Below are positions 1 to 5,309 of a stretch of DNA of 19,000 bases, one piece after another (position 1 is the first letter of the stretch; each line of letters opens with the position of its first letter). Both the position numbers and the translations under genes were made by a program. Source of the DNA: an uncultured Chloracidobacterium sp. (GTDB lineage Bacteria; Acidobacteriota; Blastocatellia; Pyrinomonadales; Pyrinomonadaceae); assembly GCA_937941715.1 (NCBI GenBank), contig CALDGX010000018.1:1-19000 (forward strand), written 5' to 3'. Under the pieces are notes generated by a model. It saw nothing but the letters and a program-made list of their open reading frames with translations. It was not told the DNA's origin and searched no databases.

Positions 1-429
1 CCAATCGCACAGTGCTTTCTTCTCGGAATCGGTCAGGACAGCTTCGCGATGTATCCAGGTGTACGAGGGCAAGGGCATCTCGCCGGACTCGACCTGTTCG
101 CAGATCTCCTCGAGCTTTTTCTTCTGCTTTTTTGCTTCGTAGGTGGCAAAGACGGATAGGTTCAGGTGGCGGCGGCCGTCGTCGATGTGGTTTTTGAGAA
201 ACCAGCCGTTCGGTTGGATGTATGAGTACCACGGGTAACGCGTCGTATTGGTGTGACAGTCGTTGCAGGCCTTGCCGAGGATGATCTTGACGTCCGGCGG
301 CACCGATGCGACCGCCTCGATCGTCTCATTCGCGTTCACGGCGGCATTGGTCTTGTCGATCTGAAAGATCTGGAGCACGAGAAAAACGACGGCGGCGGCG
401 AGTGCAATGTACTTGAGGATGCGTTTCAT
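1..429 (-). CDS. Haem-binding domain protein (c-type CxxCH), 3' end cut by window edge
   Basis: An open frame runs on the minus strand from ATG at 429 to the window edge, 143 codons with no stop. The N-terminus is MKRILKYIALAAAVVFLVLQ, a signal peptide or single membrane anchor. A CNDCHTN motif at about residues 55-61 is a c-type haem attachment site, followed by RYPWYSYIQPNGW and a conserved-looking end with EMPLPSY and SEKKALCDW. This order matches the small periplasmic 'haem-binding domain' family (Haem_bd, usually about 150 residues), so only a few residues should be missing. Its reaction is not known; a redox or haem-carrier role in the periplasm is inferred from the family. It diverges from the sterol-desaturase-like gene with only 26 bp between the two ATGs, so the promoters must overlap. 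No Shine-Dalgarno sequence is evident. Confidence 0.8.
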   Translation of the reverse strand, partial: MKRILKYIALAAAVVFLVLQIFQIDKTNAAVNANETIEAVASVPPDVKIILGKACNDCHTNTTRYPWYSYIQPNGWFLKNHIDDGRRHLNLSVFATYEAKKQKKKLEEICEQVESGEMPLPSYTWIHREAVLTDSEKKALCDW

Positions 430-443
430 GATGGCTCTATATT

Positions 444-451
444 ACTATAGT
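444..451. promoter_or_regulatory. Palindromic -10-like element between divergent genes
   Basis: ACTATAGT is its own reverse complement, so both strands read TATAGT, a plausible -10 hexamer. It lies 5 bp from the plus-strand ATG (456) and about 15 bp from the minus-strand ATG (429). If used, the plus transcript would be leaderless or nearly so. No convincing -35 element was identified on either strand. Confidence 0.3.
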
Positions 452-455
452 TGTG

Positions 456-1292
456 ATGCTTCGCCCGACGGTACTCGCCATTCCATTCTTTGCCCTGCTG
501 ATCGCGGCCGAGGCCCTGTGGCATCACCTAAAGGGCTCGGGCGAATACCGCGACCGCAAGGACACGTGGGGAAATATCTTCCTCGGGTTTATGAGTGTCG
601 TGTTCGGTGCGTTGTTCGGCCTCGGGACCGGATACATATATCTTTTTGCGTACGATCTGGCCCCGTACAAATTCCCTGCCGAGGCGTGGTACACGTGGGT
701 GCTGCTCTTTATCGGCGATGACTTTTTGTACTACGTATTTCATCGCGTCAGCCACGAATCACGGTTGTTCTGGAACTTTCACGTCGTTCACCACTCGAGC
801 GAACAATACAATCTCTCGGTGGCCGTTCGTCAAAGCTGGTTTTCGGGCATTTTGCACTGGTTATTTTACGCGCCGCTGATGCTTGCGGGGTTTGCACCGT
901 GGATGTTCGCGACGATGCATGGGTTCAACCTGATATATCAATTCTGGATACATACCAAACTGATCTACATATTCCCGCGATGGTTCGAATTTATATTCAA
1001 TACGCCGTCGCACCACCGCGTCCACCACGGCGTCAACGAACAGTATCTGGATAGGAATTACGCCGGTGTACTGATCATTTGGGACCGGATGTTCGGTTCA
1101 TTTACTGAGGAAACGGAAACACCGCGTTACGGCATCATAAAGCCGATCAACAGCTACAATCCGCTGTGGGTAAACACGCACGCGTGGTTTGAGATGGCCG
1201 AGGCCGTGAAACGGCAGCCGGGCCTTGGCAATAAATTGAAATGCATCCTCGGTTCGCCAAATATGGACCTTGTAAAAAGCTATGAAAACTAG
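456..1292 (+). CDS. Sterol desaturase / fatty acid hydroxylase superfamily protein
   Basis: Integral membrane non-haem di-iron oxygenase-type protein, 278 residues from ATG 456 (a GTG at 453 would add one residue). The histidine clusters that bind the two irons are visible: HRVSH (96-100), HVVHH (109-113), H166 in FWIHTK, and HHRVHH (186-191). Hydrophobic stretches near 4-19, 40-66, 78-95 and 130-165 fit four or more membrane spans with the clusters on the cytoplasmic side. The family hydroxylates or desaturates sterols, carotenoids, fatty acids or alkylglycerols; the substrate cannot be told from the sequence. The 3' end overlaps the next gene by 11 bp, suggesting co-transcription with the DUF3298-like gene. 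High confidence for the superfamily, low for any substrate. Confidence 0.88.
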   Translation: MLRPTVLAIPFFALLIAAEALWHHLKGSGEYRDRKDTWGNIFLGFMSVVFGALFGLGTGYIYLFAYDLAPYKFPAEAWYTWVLLFIGDDFLYYVFHRVSHESRLFWNFHVVHHSSEQYNLSVAVRQSWFSGILHWLFYAPLMLAGFAPWMFATMHGFNLIYQFWIHTKLIYIFPRWFEFIFNTPSHHRVHHGVNEQYLDRNYAGVLIIWDRMFGSFTEETETPRYGIIKPINSYNPLWVNTHAWFEMAEAVKRQPGLGNKLKCILGSPNMDLVKSYEN

Positions 1293-2010
1293 GGCCCTGT
1301 TCGCCGCGGCCGCGATCGCGGCATTTTCGACGCTGGCTTTTGGCCAGAGCGTCGTCATCACCAAAAAGACCGTCACGTACACACGGCCGAAACCGCTGAG
1401 TGATTTCAAAAAGACATTCACGATCGCGTATCCGGTCGTAAAAGCCGCCACACCGGCACTTTCGCGAAAGATCGAGAAAGCGATCGGCCCGATCTCGGTC
1501 CTCAGTATCAGCGTCAAAGAGGAATTGGGCGAGTACCAGTGGCTCGAATCGACGGATTTTGAGGTCAGGTACAACGCCCGCGGCGTGATATGCGTTTCGC
1601 ATACGATGGAAGGGACCGCCGCGTATCCGACCAGCACGACGCGGACCGTGGTCGTCGATGCCCGGACCGGTATCGCCGCCAAGCCGTCGACGGTCTTTAC
1701 CAATATCGCCGGGCTCGTGGCGATGGTCAAAAAGGACCAGAAAGACGAGATCGCCGCCTCGATCGAAGAGATCAAGAAGGAACCGGATTATCAGGAACCC
1801 GACCCGGCCCGTCTGTTTGAATACGCCGATTTCAAGGCGGTAAACCTTGAGGGCTTTGCGGTTACGAAAGAGGGCGTCACGTTTAGCTACAGCTACGGGT
1901 TCCCGCATGTGATCCAGGCGTTGGAACCGTCGGGTACGTTTATGTACACTTGGGAACAAATAAAACCATATATCAAACGCGGCGGTTTGCTCGCCGGGCT
2001 TGCTCGTTAA
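1282..2010 (+). CDS. Secreted DUF3298/RsiV-like protein
   Basis: 242 residues with a clear Sec signal peptide (MKTRALFAAAAIAAFSTLAF, cleavage near GQS). The mature part has a long alternating beta/alpha layout: FTIAYPVV and LSRKIEKAIG early, VCVS/EGTAAYP in the middle (a self-contained 'slow response to ligand' type domain), a VVVDARTG hairpin followed by helix-rich LVAMVKKDQKDEIAASIEEIKK, and a C-terminal VTFSYSYGFPHV with EQIKPYIKRGG. The last segment resembles the DUF3298 end seen in RsiV-like and PdaC-like extracellular proteins (typically '..Y.. G.. ..i.ys.l.p.l'). No catalytic residues could be identified. The ATG lies inside the last codons of the upstream gene, so translation is probably coupled. 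The next gene starts 16 bp downstream. The function is unknown; the family call is tentative. Confidence 0.65.
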   Translation: MKTRALFAAAAIAAFSTLAFGQSVVITKKTVTYTRPKPLSDFKKTFTIAYPVVKAATPALSRKIEKAIGPISVLSISVKEELGEYQWLESTDFEVRYNARGVICVSHTMEGTAAYPTSTTRTVVVDARTGIAAKPSTVFTNIAGLVAMVKKDQKDEIAASIEEIKKEPDYQEPDPARLFEYADFKAVNLEGFAVTKEGVTFSYSYGFPHVIQALEPSGTFMYTWEQIKPYIKRGGLLAGLAR

Positions 2011-2026
2011 TATACTGATTGCACGT

Positions 2027-2428
2027 ATGAGTGATAGAAAGATCAGAGTTTTGGTAGCCAAACCGGGCCTCGACGGACACGATCGGGGTGCAAAGGTCAT
2101 CGCACGAGCCTTGCGCGACGCCGGAATGGAGGTCATCTACACCGGCCTCAGACAAACGCCCGAGATGATCGCGACCGCCGCCCTGCAGGAAGACGTCGAC
2201 GCCGTCGGCATTTCGATCCTCAGCGGAGCGCACAACACTCTCTGCCCGCGGATCGTCGATCTGCTGCGTGAGAATGGGATGGACGACACGCTTGTGCTCG
2301 TCGGCGGCATCGTTCCGGACGAAGATATCGCTACATTAAAGTCGAAGGGCGTGTCGGAGGTCTTTCTGCCCGGCACCTCGACCGAGGACATCGTTAAGTT
2401 CATCAACTCAAACGTGCGCGAAGGCTAA
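2027..2428 (+). CDS. Stand-alone cobalamin-binding subunit of methylmalonyl-CoA mutase type
   Basis: 133 residues from ATG 2027; the frame is open to a TTG at 2000, but family proteins begin close to the KIRVLVAKPGLDGHD motif. The B12-binding signature is complete: DGHDRG (D-x-H-x-x-G, the His being the lower cobalt ligand), SILSGAHNTL and VGGIVPDED, followed by FLPGTSTEDIVKFI. This is the flavodoxin-like domain that forms the C-terminus of large MCM chains and is a separate small subunit in archaea and many bacteria. It would bind adenosylcobalamin for the (R)-methylmalonyl-CoA to succinyl-CoA rearrangement, or an isobutyryl-CoA-type variant, together with a catalytic chain encoded elsewhere. 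It fits propionyl-CoA disposal from branched-chain breakdown, which other genes here also suggest. There is no obvious Shine-Dalgarno sequence. Confidence 0.93.
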   Translation: MSDRKIRVLVAKPGLDGHDRGAKVIARALRDAGMEVIYTGLRQTPEMIATAALQEDVDAVGISILSGAHNTLCPRIVDLLRENGMDDTLVLVGGIVPDEDIATLKSKGVSEVFLPGTSTEDIVKFINSNVREG

Positions 2429-2474
2429 CGGTTGAGATCTTTGATCATTACCAAACAAAAAAGGGGAATTGAAA

Positions 2475-2810
2475 ATGAAGAAATATGTAACTTTAGTGCT
2501 GATCGCAGTATTTGCCGTGTCGAGCGCCGTCGTTGCTTCGGCAACGCCCACGCCCGTCCAGCAGGATGTGGTCAGCATGGTCAAGAAAGGCAGTCATAAG
2601 ACGAAACGCGGCACCAAGGCTGTGTATCACGTCACGAAGAACGGGACCAAGGTGGTTTACCATCGCACAAAGGTCGGCGGTAAATGGGTATATCACAAGG
2701 GCCATCGCGGCGGAGCTTACGCATTCCACAAGGTAAAGCGCGGTGGAAAATGGACCTATCACAAAGTCAAACGCGGAGTCGTCGGTAAGCCGAAGCCCCG
2801 AAATCTTTAA
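2475..2810 (+). CDS. Small secreted basic protein with five 11-residue Tyr-His repeats
   Basis: 111 residues from ATG 2475, chosen because AGGGG at 2462-2466 sits 8 bp upstream; a TTG at 2469 would be too close to it. Residues 1-23 are a signal peptide ending near ASATPTP. After a linker, five consecutive 11-residue units occupy residues 43-97, each ending in an aromatic (Y/F)-H pair: TKRGTKAVYHV, TKNGTKVVYHR, TKVGGKWVYHK, GHRGGAYAFHK, VKRGGKWTYHK, followed by a partial sixth. The mature protein is extremely Lys/Arg/His-rich and has no Cys. I do not recognise the family. The regular Tyr-His spacing could bind metal, anionic polysaccharide or nucleic acid, but that is inference. The gene has its own strong ribosome site and a terminator right after it. 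Confidence 0.75.
   Translation: MKKYVTLVLIAVFAVSSAVVASATPTPVQQDVVSMVKKGSHKTKRGTKAVYHVTKNGTKVVYHRTKVGGKWVYHKGHRGGAYAFHKVKRGGKWTYHKVKRGVVGKPKPRNL
2601..2765 (+). repeat. Five 33-bp coding tandem repeats
   Basis: Five imperfect units encode the 11-residue pattern (T/V)K-x-G-(T/G)-K-x-(V/T)-(Y/F)-H-x. Units differ at the DNA level but keep exact 33-bp phase. A sixth, degraded unit starts at 2766. Confidence 0.75.
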
Positions 2811-2828
2811 TTTTCAGTTCAGATCACC

Positions 2829-2866
2829 GGCCGGAGCGGCGTCAGAATTGCTCCGGCCTTTTTTTT
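2829..2866 (+). terminator. Rho-independent terminator just upstream of atuA
   Basis: A perfect 9-bp stem GGCCGGAGC (2829-2837) / GCTCCGGCC (2850-2858) with a 12-nt loop is followed by eight Ts (2859-2866). It ends the repeat-protein transcript. It lies only 8 bp before the atuA start codon, which leaves almost no room for an atuA leader. Confidence 0.92.
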
Positions 2867-2874
2867 AATCAGTA

Positions 2875-4341
2875 ATGAAAGAAACAGTAAGAGTTGCAGG
2901 TGGACAGGGTTTTTGGGGCGATCTTTTGACGGCGCCGATCGATCAGGTACGCAAAGGGCCGATCGATTATTTGATGCTCGATTATCTCGCCGAGGTAACG
3001 ATGTCGATCGTCCAGAAACAAAAACTCCGCGACCCGAAGGCCGGCTACGCACGCGATTTCGTCAGCCTGATGCAAGAGATCCTGCCTGATTGCGTCGAGA
3101 AGAACATCAAGGTCCTATCGAACGCCGGCGGCGTCAACGTTCCCGGCTGTGCCGCCGCGATCCGTGATGTCGCGCGTGAACTCGGCCTTTCCGGCAAGGT
3201 TAAGATCGGCGTCGTCACAGGCGACGACATTCTAGGGCAACTCGATGACTTTCTCGCCCAAGGCATTGAGATCAATTCGATGGACGACGGCACGCCATTG
3301 TCGGCGATCCGCGACCGCGTTCAGTCCGCCAACGTCTATCTCGGAGCCGCTCCGCTCGTCGAGGCTTTGGACAAAGGTGCGAACATCATCGTCGGCGGGC
3401 GTTTGACGGACACGGGCTTGACGCTCGCTCCGTTGATGTACGAGTTCGGTTGGGCGTTCGATGACTGGAACCGCGTCGCCGCCGGAACTATCGCCGGCCA
3501 CATCATCGAATGCGGTGCTCAGGTCTCGGGCGGCAATTGCCAGTACAAATGGCAGGAAATTCCCGACATGGCGAACATCGGCTTCCCTATCGTCGAGGTT
3601 TCGCCGAACGGCGAGTTCATCGTCACCAAACACGAAGGCACCGGCGGCCGCGTCAACGTGCCGAGCGTCACCGAACAGCTTCTCTACGAAATGGGCGACC
3701 CAAAGGCCTACATCACGCCCGACGTCGTCGCTGATTTCTCGTCGATCAATCTCGAAGACGCAGGCGAAAACAAAGTCCGCGTCTTCGGCATCGAAGGCAA
3801 CCCCAACACCGATTTCTACAAAGTCAGCATCGCCTACCAAGACGGCTACAAATCCGTCGGCACACTAGTCTACGCCTGGCCCGACGCCCTCGAAAAGGCG
3901 AAGGCCGCAGACCGCATCTTGCGCGAACGCCTCGACAACCTCGGTCTGAAGTTCGATCTCATCCTAACCGAATTCGTCGGCGTCAACGCCACCCACGGCC
4001 ATCTGACTGGAGTGCGGACACTCTTGTCCGCAACGTCCGACGCTTCGTCGGGCGTGACAGCTTCTAACACTGGTTTCGCCGGAGGAACCGGCGATGCGGA
4101 CAGGAGTGTCCGAACTCCATCCGACATCCCCGAAGTCCAACTCCGCATCGCCGTCCGCGGCCCAAATCGTGCCGACGTCGAACGCTTTACCAAAGAGATC
4201 GCCCCGCTCATCCTCACCGGCCCGCCATCCGTCACAGGCTTCGCCGGCGGCCGCCCCAAAGTCGAAGAGATCATGGCCTACTTCCCAGCTTTAATTCCTA
4301 AGTCGCTGATAACGCCTAAGGTCGAGATTGTCGATGCGTAA
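2875..4341 (+). CDS. atuA: AtuA-family (DUF1446) protein, acyclic terpene / branched acyl-CoA catabolism
   Basis: 488 residues. The N-terminus VRVAGGQGFWGD, then DYLMLDYLAEVTMSIV, LSNAGGVNVPGCA, VTGDDIL, NIIVGGRLTDTGLTLAPL, GAQVSGGN and near the end TGPPSVTGFAGGRPKVEE are hallmark stretches of the AtuA/DUF1446 family. In Pseudomonas, AtuA acts in the citronellol/geraniol pathway and is proposed to handle 3-hydroxy-3-isohexenylglutaryl-CoA; the substrate here is unknown. The family's C-terminal ferredoxin-like domain is absent and occurs as a separate gene at 10403-10744. Residues about 379-415 come from a palindromic insertion (4009-4118) that keeps the frame. The last 19 codons (from 4287) have AT-richer codon use than the body, and a second, GC-rich copy of this 3' end lies at 4638-4718. 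The ATG is 8 bp after a terminator and has no Shine-Dalgarno sequence; TTTAAT at 2864-2869 could drive a leaderless transcript. Confidence 0.9.
   Translation: MKETVRVAGGQGFWGDLLTAPIDQVRKGPIDYLMLDYLAEVTMSIVQKQKLRDPKAGYARDFVSLMQEILPDCVEKNIKVLSNAGGVNVPGCAAAIRDVARELGLSGKVKIGVVTGDDILGQLDDFLAQGIEINSMDDGTPLSAIRDRVQSANVYLGAAPLVEALDKGANIIVGGRLTDTGLTLAPLMYEFGWAFDDWNRVAAGTIAGHIIECGAQVSGGNCQYKWQEIPDMANIGFPIVEVSPNGEFIVTKHEGTGGRVNVPSVTEQLLYEMGDPKAYITPDVVADFSSINLEDAGENKVRVFGIEGNPNTDFYKVSIAYQDGYKSVGTLVYAWPDALEKAKAADRILRERLDNLGLKFDLILTEFVGVNATHGHLTGVRTLLSATSDASSGVTASNTGFAGGTGDADRSVRTPSDIPEVQLRIAVRGPNRADVERFTKEIAPLILTGPPSVTGFAGGRPKVEEIMAYFPALIPKSLITPKVEIVDA
4009..4118. repeat. Palindromic element inserted in-frame within atuA (four hairpins)
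   Basis: Outer inverted arms 4009-4032 and 4095-4118 match at 22 of 24 positions. Each arm is itself a hairpin: GCGGACA-CTCT-TGTCCGC at 4014-4031 and CGGACA-GGAG-TGTCCG at 4097-4112. Between them are two more hairpins: 4033-4055 with core CCGACG-CTT-CGTCGG, and TCGCCGG-AGGAA-CCGGCGA at 4076-4094. The element has no stop in the atuA frame and encodes a low-complexity Ser/Thr/Gly/Arg stretch ending DADRSVRTPSD, placed in the linker before VQLRIAVRGPN. It resembles in concept the Rickettsia palindromic elements that sit inside genes. Confidence 0.8.
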
Positions 4342-4663
4342 TGATATTTGAAGAAATTGAATTGAAGTGGATTGAGTTTTATGAGACCCCTTTTCCCCGA
4401 GAGGCCTATGAGTTAGATGAACTGGATTTGGTCTCAATTGACAGCTTTTCCGCTGGTTGCATCAGTGTTTACGTAGGTAATCGTGGCAAGTTGGACGGTG
4501 AACGGCGTGATTGTCTTCGGAGATGTGTTAGTGATTTGGAGCAAGCTTTACCTAAATTGAATGGTGAGACGCGTGTCTATTTCGATAAACTGATGAGCCT
4601 TTCCAATATTGTGCTCAACGCGACGGAATAACAAACGTTCGAAGAGATCATGGCCTACTTCCC
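4287..4663 (+). other. Candidate 377-bp inserted segment regenerating the atuA 3' end
   Basis: A 25-bp exact direct repeat (4262-4286 and 4639-4663; core GAAGAGATCATGGCCTAC) brackets this segment. The segment supplies the last codons of atuA in an AT-richer synonymous version, then the 96-residue ORF, then the second repeat copy. After the second copy the GC-rich version of the atuA tail continues to its own stop. This is the layout expected when DNA enters the 3' end of a gene and carries a replacement tail. No integrase is present. Confidence 0.55.
4341..4631 (+). CDS. Small orphan protein in TAATG overlap with atuA
   Basis: 96 residues. The ATG shares one base with the atuA stop (TAATG), so translation is probably coupled. 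The protein is acidic and soluble, with no signal peptide or membrane segment. Visible features are IEFYETPFPREAYELDELD, a central IDSFSAGCISVYVGN, then helix-rich KLDGERRDCLRRCVSDLEQALPKL and YFDKLMSLSNIVLNATE. I cannot name the family. Size, acidity and position in a displaced-tail insertion recall immunity-type cargo proteins, but no toxin partner is seen, so this is speculation. The base composition is clearly more AT-rich than the atuA body, consistent with transfer. Between its stop (4629-4631) and the displaced atuA tail there are only a few bases. Confidence 0.65.
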   Translation: MIFEEIELKWIEFYETPFPREAYELDELDLVSIDSFSAGCISVYVGNRGKLDGERRDCLRRCVSDLEQALPKLNGETRVYFDKLMSLSNIVLNATE

Positions 4664-4718
4664 CGCCCTGATCCCCAAATCCCTCATCACCCCAAAAGTC
4701 GAGATCATCGAGGCTTAA
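4638..4718 (+). pseudogene. Displaced second copy of the atuA 3' end
   Basis: In frame it encodes FEEIMAYFPALIPKSLITPK then VEIIEA and TAA, matching the last 26 residues of AtuA at 23 positions. The first 25 bp (4639-4663) are identical to 4262-4286. In the next 55 bp I count 17 differences, almost all at third codon positions, so both versions evolved as functional coding sequence. The codon style here (C-ending, GC-rich) matches the atuA body better than the tail now attached to it. It has no start of its own except an internal ATG and is presumably untranslated debris. Confidence 0.85.
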
Positions 4719-4726
4719 AGTCAGAA

Positions 4727-4746
4727 CCGCCTGCGTAAGCAGGCGG
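4727..4746. repeat. REP-like hairpin
   Basis: A perfect 8-bp stem CCGCCTGC / GCAGGCGG encloses a GTAA tetraloop. It is not followed by a T-run on either strand, so it is more likely a dispersed extragenic palindrome than a terminator. It lies between the displaced atuA tail and the toxin-antitoxin pair. Confidence 0.6.
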
Positions 4747-4774
4747 CCAGAAAGTCTAGACTAAACGAAGCTAG

Positions 4775-4791
4775 TCAAGATACAATCTTGA
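4775..4791 (+). promoter_or_regulatory. Candidate hicBA operator overlapping a -10 element
   Basis: TCAAGAT-ACA-ATCTTGA is a perfect 7-bp inverted repeat with a 3-bp spacer, ending 1 bp before the hicB ATG. It contains TACAAT (4781-4786), a good -10 hexamer, whose start point would fall at or next to the ATG. A second palindrome, AGTCTAGACT, lies at 4753-4762. HicB proteins commonly repress their own operon, so this is a plausible autoregulatory site, though this HicB is short and may lack a DNA-binding domain. Confidence 0.45.
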
Positions 4792-4792
4792 T

Positions 4793-5005
4793 ATGAAAAA
4801 CGAATACACTGCGGTCGTTAAGCAAGACGGAGATTGGTGGATCGGTTGGATCGAGGAAGTTCCGGGCGTTAATTGTCAGGAAGCAACACGCGAAGAACTG
4901 ATGGAAACCCTCCGCGTGACCCTAGGCGAGGCTCTCGAATTTAATCGTGAAGATGCCCGTAAAATGGCGGGCGTCGGTTTCGAAGAAGCTCTGATCGCTG
5001 CATGA
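4793..5005 (+). CDS. hicB: HicB-family antitoxin
   Basis: 70 residues forming the partial RNase H-like fold of HicB (UPF0150): YTAVVKQDGDWWIGWIEEVPG, then the typical VNCQEATREELMETLRVTLGEAL. It would bind and neutralise the HicA toxin encoded next. It is a short version lacking the C-terminal helix-turn-helix or ribbon-helix-helix domain that many HicB proteins carry. The stop overlaps the hicA start (ATGA at 5002-5005), so the two are translationally coupled. The order hicB-hicA is the reverse of E. coli but common for this small subtype. No Shine-Dalgarno sequence is visible, and the only promoter-like element implies a leaderless mRNA. Confidence 0.88.
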   Translation: MKNEYTAVVKQDGDWWIGWIEEVPGVNCQEATREELMETLRVTLGEALEFNREDARKMAGVGFEEALIAA

Positions 5006-5187
5006 AGCTCCGAGACCTAACCAAACATCTACACGATCACGGCTGCGAACTGCTCCGCGAAGGAGCCAACCACTCTTGGTGGATCAACATCGAGCAAAAC
5101 CGCCGCACCGCCGTTCCAAGACACCGCGAAATCAATGACAATCTGGTTCTTAAGATATGCAAGGATTTAGGCATACCAAAGCCGTAA
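5002..5187 (+). CDS. hicA: HicA-family mRNA interferase toxin
   Basis: 61 residues with the double-stranded-RNA-binding-like HicA fold: MKLRDLTKHLHDHGCELLRE, GANHSWWI (the His here is the position of the HicA catalytic histidine), and RTAVPRHREINDNLVLKICKDLGI. HicA toxins cut mRNA in a translation-independent way and slow growth until HicB is restored. The length is normal for the family (about 60). After the TAA the same frame stays open for 27 more codons (5188-5271). The pair sits in the accessory patch between the duplicated 3' ends of atuA and the hydratase. Confidence 0.88.
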   Translation: MKLRDLTKHLHDHGCELLREGANHSWWINIEQNRRTAVPRHREINDNLVLKICKDLGIPKP

Positions 5188-5271
5188 CCGGCGACAGATC
5201 AAACGAGATCCCTCGGCCTCAAGAAAAAGAGCGAATACAAGTCACCGTCGAAGAAGAAACCAACTCCATAG
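5188..5271 (+). other. In-frame Lys-rich open stretch after the hicA stop
   Basis: Directly after the hicA TAA, the same frame reads PATDQTRSLGLKKKSEYKSP then SKKKPTP and TAG. The basic, Ser/Pro/Lys-rich composition is typical of a real protein C-terminal tail. It may be the displaced end of a gene lost here, or an extension cut off from HicA by a stop mutation. It has no start codon of its own. Confidence 0.3.
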
Positions 5272-5285
5272 TTCAAAATAATAAA

Positions 5286-5309
5286 GGCCGCGAAAGCGGC
5301 CTTTTTTTT
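5286..5309. terminator. Bidirectional rho-independent terminator
   Basis: GGCCGC-GAAA-GCGGCC (5286-5301) is followed on the plus strand by eight Ts (5302-5309), closing the hicBA transcript. Read on the minus strand the same stem is followed by TTTATTATTTT, so it can also end the TonB-domain gene, whose stop codon begins at 5312 and abuts the T-run. Confidence 0.92.

Noticed and set aside
1098..2136. Long minus-strand open frames over the DUF3298-like gene
   Set aside because: They are mirror frames of a high-GC coding region; the plus-strand frame has the signal peptide and coding character.
3232..3840. 202-codon minus-strand frame inside atuA
   Set aside because: It is antisense to a strongly conserved AtuA region, with shadow-type Val/Asp-rich composition.
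4341..5271. Reading the 96-residue ORF and hicBA as one three-part toxin system
   Set aside because: The displaced atuA tail and a REP-like hairpin lie between them, hicBA has its own promoter-like element, and HicBA is complete as a pair.
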